Of a stretch of DNA of 12,065 nucleotides, positions 7,489-12,065 are shown piece after piece. This stretch comes from an uncultured Clostridia bacterium (GTDB lineage Bacteria > Bacillota > Clostridia > TANB77 > CAG-508). The translations under genes were made by a program, and so were the position numbers. Positions within the stretch are counted from its first letter, which is position 1. Each line of letters starts with the position of its first letter. The stretch covers positions 1 through 12,065 of the forward strand of contig CANQXC010000020.1 of NCBI GenBank assembly GCA_947627785.1. Direction: 5' to 3'. The notes below the pieces were generated by a model. That model was not told the DNA's origin. It saw only the letters and a program-made list of their open reading frames with translations, and ran no database searches.

Positions 7489-8256
7489 ATGGAATTATTA
7501 GATTCACACGCACATTATAATGATGAAGAATTTGAAAACGATAGAGAAAAAATAATAGAAGAAATATATAATTCAGGAGTAACAACAATAATAAATGCAG
7601 GATACAGCATGGAAAGTTCAGAAAAAGCAATAGAGATTGCAAACAAGTATAACTTTATATATGCAACAGTTGGGGTATCTCCAAATGATATAGAAAATTT
7701 ATCTAAAAATTATATTATAGAAATACAAAAAATGGCAAATAATAATAAAGTAGTAGCAATAGGAGAAATAGGGTTAGATTACTACTGGAATAAGGAAAAT
7801 AAAGAAGAACAAAGGAAAGTATTTATAGAACAAATAGAATTAGCAAATAAGTTGAATTTACCAATAGTTATACATACAAGAGAAGCTATACAAGATACTA
7901 TTGATATCTTAAAAAACAAAATTGAATGTAAACAAAAGGGAGTGTTTCATTGCTGCCCACTAAATGTTGAACTAGTAAAAGAGGCATTAAAGCTTGGGTT
8001 TTATATATCATTTGCAGGGCCTGTAACATTTAAAAATTCAAAAAATGCAAATGATGTAATAAAAATTGTTCCATTAGAAAAAATGTTGATAGAAACTGAT
8101 TCACCATATTTAAGCCCAGAACCTTTAAGAGGAACAAGAAACGATTCACGAAATGTAAAATACATAGCACAAAAAATAGCTGATGTAAAAGAAATTCCAG
8201 TAGAAGAGATTGCAAGAATAACATATGAAAATGCTAAAAGAATTTTCGGGATATAA
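7489..8256 (+). CDS. TatD-family metal-dependent deoxyribonuclease
   Basis: This 255-residue TIM-barrel hydrolase belongs to the TatD/YcfH family, cytoplasmic divalent-metal 3'-5' exonucleases or deoxyribonucleases linked to DNA repair and turnover. All expected metal ligands are visible: HAH (H7, H9), E93 in GEIGLDYYW (92-100), H129 in IHTRE, H154 in FHCCP and D204 in ETDSPYL (202-208). The RGTRN segment (214-218) after it is also typical. One usual feature is altered: VGVSPND (61-67) has Ser where most members have VGxHP. The stretch after H154 reads CCPLN instead of the commoner CFSG. Length is standard. AGGAAGG (7474-7480) lies 8 bases before the ATG. It has no close operon partner here, though the FemAB gene follows 107 bases downstream. 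In many Firmicutes this gene sits beside metG or rnmV, which are not seen in this window. Confidence 0.92.
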   Translation: MELLDSHAHYNDEEFENDREKIIEEIYNSGVTTIINAGYSMESSEKAIEIANKYNFIYATVGVSPNDIENLSKNYIIEIQKMANNNKVVAIGEIGLDYYWNKENKEEQRKVFIEQIELANKLNLPIVIHTREAIQDTIDILKNKIECKQKGVFHCCPLNVELVKEALKLGFYISFAGPVTFKNSKNANDVIKIVPLEKMLIETDSPYLSPEPLRGTRNDSRNVKYIAQKIADVKEIPVEEIARITYENAKRIFGI

Positions 8257-8280
8257 TTATGTAAAGAATAATTACAAATT

Positions 8281-8309
8281 TTGATGGAAACCTTTTTTAA
8301 ATGTATTTT
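8281..8309 (+). promoter_or_regulatory. Possible promoter of the FemAB-type gene
   Basis: TTGATG (8281-8286) and TATTTT (8304-8309) are 17 bases apart in the gap between the TatD and FemAB genes. The -10 match is mediocre and transcription could equally continue from the TatD gene, since no terminator separates them. Confidence 0.3.
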
Positions 8310-8363
8310 CATAAGTGCATATCTAATTCTTTTAAATAAAAAGGAAGGGAGGGATAGATAGAA

Positions 8364-9407
8364 ATGGAGGAGTCCATCGAAAAAGAGTATACAGAATTTC
8401 TAAAGCAACATAATAAGGGACATTATGCGCAATCAATAGAATGGGCAAAAATAAAAGATGAGTGGAAAAATGAGATTATAATATTAAGAAATAAAGAAGG
8501 TAAAATTAAAGCAACATTAAGCTTATTAATAAGAAAACTCCCATATATAAATAGCACATTAATGTATGCACCAAGAGGACCGGTATGCGATATAGATGAT
8601 GAAAAATCTTTTAAAGAATTGATGGATGAAGTAGATAAGTTAGCAAAAAAATATAAAGCATTTATGGTAAAGATGGATCCAGATATCTTAGCAGATAACG
8701 AAAAATTTAAATTCATTGCAAATAAATATGGATTTATTGTAGAAGGAAAAATAAAAGATGTAAACACACTTTTACAACCAAGATTTGTATTTAGATTAGA
8801 CTTAAGAAACAAAACAGAGGAAGAAATATTTGCAAGTTTTCATTCCAAAACAAGGTATAATATAAGGCTAGCAGGGAAAAAAGGAGTTACATTAAGAGAA
8901 GGTACAAGAGAGGATTTACCAAAGTTTCAAGAAATATTAGAGATAACAGGAAATAGAGATGGTTTTTACATTAGAAAAAAAGAGTATTTTGAGAAAATAT
9001 ATGATAGCTTTGAGAGTGATAACATAAAATTGGTATTTGCTGAATATGAAGGAAAACCAATAGCATGTGTTTTAAATATATTTTATGGAAAAAAAGAATG
9101 GTATTTATATGGGGGAAGCTTAAACGAACACAGAAACTTAATGCCCACCTACTTACTTCAATGGGAAATGATTAAACAAGCAATAAAAAGAGGTTGTGAT
9201 TTTTATGACTTTAGAGGAGTATGTGCCACAGATAGAACTCACTATAATGAAGGTTTGTATAGGTTTAAAAAAGGTTTTAATGCTGAATTTGTAGAATTTA
9301 TAGATATGCATAAAATATATAATAAATTTATATATTTTCTTTTTGAAAAGTGTGCATATAAGCTTAGAGATTTTAAACTAAAGCTAATAAAAACTGCCAA
9401 CAAATAA
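8364..9407 (+). CDS. FemAB/FemX-type peptidoglycan bridge aminoacyltransferase
   Basis: This 347-residue protein matches the FemAB family, which transfers amino acids from aminoacyl-tRNA to the lysine (or other) side chain of lipid II at the cytoplasmic membrane face, building the peptidoglycan cross-bridge. Two GNAT-like halves are visible: about 1-145 with YAPRGPV (68-74), and about 150-315 with SFHSKTRYNIRLAGKKGV (158-175), YGGSLNEHRNLMPTYLLQW (249-267), YDFRGV (281-286) and GLYRFKKGFNAEFVEF (297-312). The seryl-tRNA-synthetase-like coiled-coil arm of staphylococcal FemA is absent, as in FemX/MurM-like members. The C-terminal 30 residues are basic and hydrophobic, perhaps for membrane contact. 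The start follows GGAAGGGAGGG (8343-8353). The stop codon lies in the loop of the terminator hairpin. Which amino acid is added cannot be read from sequence. Confidence 0.9.
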   Translation: MEESIEKEYTEFLKQHNKGHYAQSIEWAKIKDEWKNEIIILRNKEGKIKATLSLLIRKLPYINSTLMYAPRGPVCDIDDEKSFKELMDEVDKLAKKYKAFMVKMDPDILADNEKFKFIANKYGFIVEGKIKDVNTLLQPRFVFRLDLRNKTEEEIFASFHSKTRYNIRLAGKKGVTLREGTREDLPKFQEILEITGNRDGFYIRKKEYFEKIYDSFESDNIKLVFAEYEGKPIACVLNIFYGKKEWYLYGGSLNEHRNLMPTYLLQWEMIKQAIKRGCDFYDFRGVCATDRTHYNEGLYRFKKGFNAEFVEFIDMHKIYNKFIYFLFEKCAYKLRDFKLKLIKTANK

Positions 9408-9418
9408 TTGGCAGTTTT
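9390..9418. terminator. Bidirectional terminator shared by the FemAB gene and lemA
   Basis: A perfect 11-bp stem (AAAACTGCCAA at 9390-9400, complement at 9408-9418) encloses a 7-base loop. The A side and T side supply a U tract in both directions, ideal between convergent genes. The left arm is the last codons of the FemAB gene, and its TAA stop is the end of the loop. Confidence 0.85.
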
Positions 9419-9441
9419 AAAATTTTGTATTAACAAAAGGG

Positions 9442-9993
9442 TTATTTTCCAAAATCTACTTTTACATTTTTTCTAGCTTCTGCATTATCAACTTGGAATA
9501 ATTCTTCTGCTGTAAAGTGGAACATAGAAGCAATGATATTAGAAGGGAAAACTTCTAATTTTGTATTATATCTTGTTACACTATCATTGTAGAATTGTCT
9601 AGAAAAAGAAATTTTATTTTCTGTATTTTGTAGTTCCTCTTGTATTTGAGCAAAGTTTTGATTTGCTTTTAAATCTGGATAATTCTCAGAAACGGCCATA
9701 ATAGTTTTTAAAGCACCAGAAAGTTGATTATCCAAGTCAGATTTTTCTTTAACAGAACCAGCATTTGCCCAAGAAGTTCTAAGTTCAGTAACTTTTGTTA
9801 AAACCTCACTTTCATGTTGCATATAACCTTTTACAGTTTCAACTAAGTTAGGAATCAAATCGAATCTTCTTTGTAATTGAACATCAATTTGGCTCCAAGC
9901 ATTTTTTACTCTCTGTCTTAAACTTACCAAACTATTATAAAGGCTTATAACAAATATAACAAGAACAACCACAATAGCTATAATAATCCACAT
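9442..9993 (-). CDS. lemA: LemA family membrane protein
   Basis: This 183-residue protein is a typical LemA: an N-terminal transmembrane helix (about 2-19), a short linker, then a four-helix domain outside the membrane. The family signature is unbroken: YNSLVSLRQRVKNAW (19-33), QIDVQLQRRFDLIPNLVETV (35-54), ELRTSWANA, a central NYPDLKANQNF stretch, ENKISFSRQFYNDSV and the closing NAEARKNVKVDFGK. LemA is named for a Listeria epitope; its biochemical role is not settled, though it often occurs next to TPM-domain or peptidase genes. None of these partners is present here; the gene stands alone. AGGAGG (complement of 10003-10008) lies 9 bases before the ATG, and a nearby out-of-frame ATG at 10000 is too close to it. 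Length and motifs show an intact gene. Confidence 0.95.
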   Translation of the reverse strand: MWIIIAIVVVLVIFVISLYNSLVSLRQRVKNAWSQIDVQLQRRFDLIPNLVETVKGYMQHESEVLTKVTELRTSWANAGSVKEKSDLDNQLSGALKTIMAVSENYPDLKANQNFAQIQEELQNTENKISFSRQFYNDSVTRYNTKLEVFPSNIIASMFHFTAEELFQVDNAEARKNVKVDFGK

Positions 9994-10037
9994 AAGACAT
10001 TACCTCCTATTAATATATATAATTAATTACATTAAAA

Positions 10038-10067
10038 ATTATAACACAAAATCAAAATAAAATGCAA
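10038..10067 (-). promoter_or_regulatory. Promoter of lemA
   Basis: Reading leftward, TTGCAT (10067 to 10062) and a perfect TATAAT (10043 to 10038) are 18 bases apart. The start point would be near 10031, giving a leader of about 38 bases that ends in the AGGAGG site. Confidence 0.65.
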
Positions 10068-10087
10068 CTATTATTTTTGTTAAAAAC

Positions 10088-10116
10088 TTGAAAAGGACAT
10101 TGGTTTATGATATAGT
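10088..10116 (+). promoter_or_regulatory. Promoter of the WG-repeat gene
   Basis: TTGAAA (10088-10093) and TATAGT (10111-10116) are spaced 17 bases. The predicted start point (about 10123) falls at the ribosome binding site GGTGAT (10123-10128), so the leader would be unusually short. The overlapping TATGAT (10106-10111) is an alternative -10 but has no well-placed -35. Confidence 0.45.
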
Positions 10117-10259
10117 ATAAGCGGTGATGGAATATGAGTAGAGGAAGAAGATATGATGATGAACCAAAATTAAATATGAAAAAAGTATTTGGAACTATCA
10201 TAGTAATAGCAGTAATCATAATAATTATTATAACAATTAACAAAATATTAAGCAAGGAA

Positions 10260-10285
10260 GCAGAAAAAGTTCGGAGCAGAAAAAG
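10260..10285. repeat. 10-bp direct repeat at the WG-gene frameshift
   Basis: GCAGAAAAAG occurs at 10260-10269 and 10276-10285, offset by 16 bases. Since 16 is one more than a multiple of three, loss of one copy plus the spacer would restore the reading frame. Each copy also holds an A5 run, where a single-base slip would do the same. Confidence 0.7.
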
Positions 10286-10308
10286 AAACATATTTTTCAG
10301 CATATGTA

Positions 10309-11550
10309 GATGGAAAGTGGGGAGTTATAAATACCCAAGGTAGAACAATAATAGATACAACATATGATGAAATGGTAACAATTCCAAATCCACAAAAGGC
10401 AGTTTTTGTTTGTGTATATGATGTAAATGAACAAACAGGAGAATACAAAACGAAGGCTATAAATGAAAAAGGTGAACAATTATTTACAAATTATGATAGA
10501 GTAGAAATTATAGAAAATTTCGATTCAAAGCAGAACATATGGTATGAAGAAAATCTATTAAGAGTAGTGAAAAATAATAAATATGGTTTAATTGATTGTG
10601 ATGGAAATGAAATTTTAAAATGCGAATATGATGAAATAAAAACTTTAAAGAGTGTAGCAGGAAATTTAATTGTAAAGAAAGACAATAAAGTAGGAATAGT
10701 AAATAACTTAGGTCAAATTATAGTTCCATTACAATATAAAGATGTACAAATATTAAAAGAAGGTTACAAAGACGAATACAAAATAATAGATGAAAATGAT
10801 AAAGCTGGTATAATAAGTACAAGTGGAACAGTAATTGTTGAACCTGCATATCAAGATATAAAAAATATAAGTAGTGCAGATGTTTTTGTAGCAATGATAG
10901 ATGGAAAATGGAATTTAATAGACAAAAAAGGAGAAATTTTAAATAATCAATATGATGATTATACATATTCTAAAGGAAATTATATAATTGTAAAATCAGG
11001 AGATAAATATGGAGTTATAACAAATACAGGAGAGGTAAAAATTCAGCCAACCTATGAAGAATTAAATTATGCATTTTCAGTATATTATATAGCAAAATTA
11101 AATGGTAAATATGGTATTATAAATACAGATAATACTGTTTTAATTCCATTAGAATATTTGAGCATGACATATTTGGAGGATAAAGACATTATAATAGCAG
11201 ATAGAACAGAAACTGAAACAGTATTATTTGATAGCAACTTAACACAACAGTTAGCTGGAATATTTGTATATGAAGATGATTACATAAAAGCAAGAATTGC
11301 TGGAGAAGACAAATATTATACATATAAATTTGAAGAAAAAGATACAAAGGATGTATTAACTAAAAATACATTGTTTGTAAGTGAAAAAGATGGAAAATAT
11401 GGATTTGTAGATAGTCAAGGAAATGTAGTAGTAGATTATGCATATGATGAAGCACTAGAACAAAATATTTATGGTTTTGCAGCAGTTAAATTAAATGGAC
11501 TTTGGGGTTCAATAGATAAAGGTGGAAAATTAGTTCTACAACCACAAGTA
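10309..11550 (+). repeat. Array of about nine WG protein repeats
   Basis: Repeats begin with (D/N)GK(W/Y)G at 10309, 10573, 10681, 10795, 10900, 10999, 11104, 11389 and 11491 (approximate). Spacing between many neighbours is 100-120 bases, with two larger gaps (10309 to 10573 and 11104 to 11389) occupied by diverged sequence. DNA identity between units is low, so this is old protein-level repetition and not a recent tandem DNA repeat. Confidence 0.75.
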
Positions 11551-11652
11551 AACCTTGATAATAGCATTTACATAGATTTTATACGAGAATGGCATTTAGC
11601 AGATGAAGGAATATATTATACAAAGTAGAGATAAACTAAGGCATACATAATT

Positions 11653-11686
11653 AAAGCAGTTATATAATAAAATATATAACTGCTTT
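11653..11686 (+). terminator. Hairpin after the WG-repeat gene, probable terminator
   Basis: A perfect 14-bp stem (AAAGCAGTTATATA at 11653-11666, complement at 11673-11686) with a 6-base loop lies 24 bases after the stop. The stem ends in CTTT, but the following bases are GGAATTT, so the U tract is short; efficiency may be partial. Confidence 0.6.
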
Positions 11687-11721
11687 GGAATTTATAAGGG
11701 CAATATATTAAAAGAAATTTA

Positions 11722-11730
11722 TGGTAAAAT
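11722..11730 (+). promoter_or_regulatory. Possible extended -10 promoter of acpS
   Basis: TGG-TAAAAT (11722-11730) fits an extended -10 element 16 bases before ATG 11747. No -35 hexamer is recognisable, and the short leader leaves the site uncertain. Confidence 0.3.
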
Positions 11731-11746
11731 AAGAAAGGAATTACAA

Positions 11747-12065
11747 ATGAGAGTATTATGTGGAACAGATATAATTGAAATAGATAGAATAAAAAAATCT
11801 ATAGAAAGAAGCGGAGACACGTTTTTAAAACAAATTTACACACCGAAAGAAATTGAATATTGTGAGAATGGAAAAAATGCTAAGTATTCACATTATGCAG
11901 GTAGATTTGCAGCAAAAGAGGCAATATATAAAGCAGTATATCCATTATTAAAAGAAAGATTTGAAATAAGTTGGCAAAATGCACAAGTAATAAATGATGA
12001 AAATGGAAATCCAAAAGTAGAGTTTATAGGAATAGAATTTAAAGAAATAAAAAATATTGATATAA
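11747..12065 (+). CDS. acpS: Holo-[acyl-carrier-protein] synthase, 3' end outside window
   Basis: The frame is open from ATG 11747 to the window edge (106 codons plus one base) and encodes AcpS, which moves 4'-phosphopantetheine from coenzyme A to a serine of acyl carrier protein, activating fatty acid synthesis in the cytoplasm. Diagnostic features are GTDIIEIDRI (6-15, with the Mg-binding Asp8), YTPKEIEYCE (31-40), AGRFAAKEAIYKA (51-63, with the catalytic Glu58) and NDENGNPKV (83-91). The family is about 118-130 residues long, so roughly 15-25 C-terminal residues lie beyond the edge. AAAGGAA (11734-11740) lies 6 bases before the ATG. In many Firmicutes acpS is followed by an NAD(P)H-hydrate epimerase or alr gene, which cannot be checked here. 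Confidence 0.93.
   Translation, partial: MRVLCGTDIIEIDRIKKSIERSGDTFLKQIYTPKEIEYCENGKNAKYSHYAGRFAAKEAIYKAVYPLLKERFEISWQNAQVINDENGNPKVEFIGIEFKEIKNIDI

Larger units (their letters stand above)
10134..11628 (+). pseudogene. Membrane-anchored WG-repeat protein, frameshifted near the N-terminus
   Basis: The first frame (10134-10343) gives a basic N-terminus and one transmembrane helix (about 19-38), then goes out of frame. The second, open to TAG 11626-11628, carries about nine WG (KWG) repeats of the form GKxG-x-I-(D/N)-xx-G plus YxxI: DGKWGVIN, NNKYGLID, DNKVGIVN, NDKAGIIS, DGKWNLID, GDKYGVIT, NGKYGIIN, DGKYGFVD and NGLWGSID. WG repeats are beta-rich and common in bacterial surface proteins of unsettled function. 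The break is +1 between about 10260 and 10285. Removing one base from the A5 run 10264-10268 restores a 497-residue protein; removing 16 bases between two GCAGAAAAAG copies also restores the frame (492 residues). The first repeat starts at 10309, upstream of the second frame's first ATG (10372), so that ATG is not the natural start. The join is well supported; the cause is open. Confidence 0.85.

Noticed and set aside
8001..8312. Open frames on the - strand over the end of the TatD gene
   Set aside because: Low-complexity hydrophobic translation, no ribosome binding site, and the opposite strand encodes conserved metal-ligand motifs.
10309..11550. WG repeats as a CRISPR-like or tandem DNA repeat array
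   Set aside because: Similarity is at protein level only; spacing varies from about 99 to 285 bases and DNA identity is low.
10372..11628. Treating the WG-repeat region from ATG 10372 as a complete independent gene
   Set aside because: A full WG repeat (DGKWGVIN at 10309) lies upstream in the same frame, there is no ribosome binding site before 10372, and the membrane anchor needed for export is in the other frame.

Overview
The window is very AT-rich DNA with Ile ATA, Arg AGA and TAA-rich codon usage, strong purine ribosome binding sites (AGGAGG/GGAAGG types) and simple hairpin terminators. With a Clostridium-type FeoB, a FemAB ligase and CDP-alditol polymer enzymes, this suggests a low-GC Gram-positive anaerobe of the class Clostridia, chromosomal rather than phage or plasmid. 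I see no tRNA, rRNA, insertion sequence, CRISPR array or integrase, and no gene-free stretch longer than about 210 bases.

Left part (1-2611, + strand): the 3' end of a surface-polymer operon. It holds the C-terminal part of a CDP-glycerol glycerophosphotransferase-like enzyme, an IspD/TarI-type cytidylyltransferase and an NAD-dependent epimerase/dehydratase. Together they could make a CDP-activated alditol and polymerise or attach it as teichoic-acid-like or phosphate-linked capsule material. Next, after its own promoter, is an acidic, helical, cytoplasmic protein of unknown function (2812-3642), closed by a hairpin terminator.

Middle (3745-5882, - strand): feoB, the ferrous iron permease, whose reading frame is broken by two single-base insertions about 135 bases apart in the G domain. 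Divergent from it, a membrane-anchored unknown protein with a tyrosine-rich tail (6059-7330) has a good promoter. Its correct start lies 99 bases downstream of the longest possible one. A TatD-family metal-dependent DNase (7489-8256) and a FemAB-type peptidoglycan bridge aminoacyltransferase (8364-9407) follow.

Right part: lemA on the - strand (9442-9993) shares a bidirectional terminator with the FemAB gene. It is divergent from a membrane-anchored WG-repeat protein (10134-11628) that carries another net +1 frameshift just after its membrane segment, next to a 10-bp direct repeat. The window ends inside acpS (holo-ACP synthase).

Envelope biology is the theme: wall or capsule polymer, peptidoglycan cross-bridge, and anchored surface proteins. 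The most notable observation is three net +1 frame disruptions within 4.7 kb in otherwise intact genes. They could be real inactivation or consensus errors in the assembly. I did not find convincing evidence of a wholly undescribed system; the unknown 276-residue and 423-residue proteins are the best candidates for new functions.
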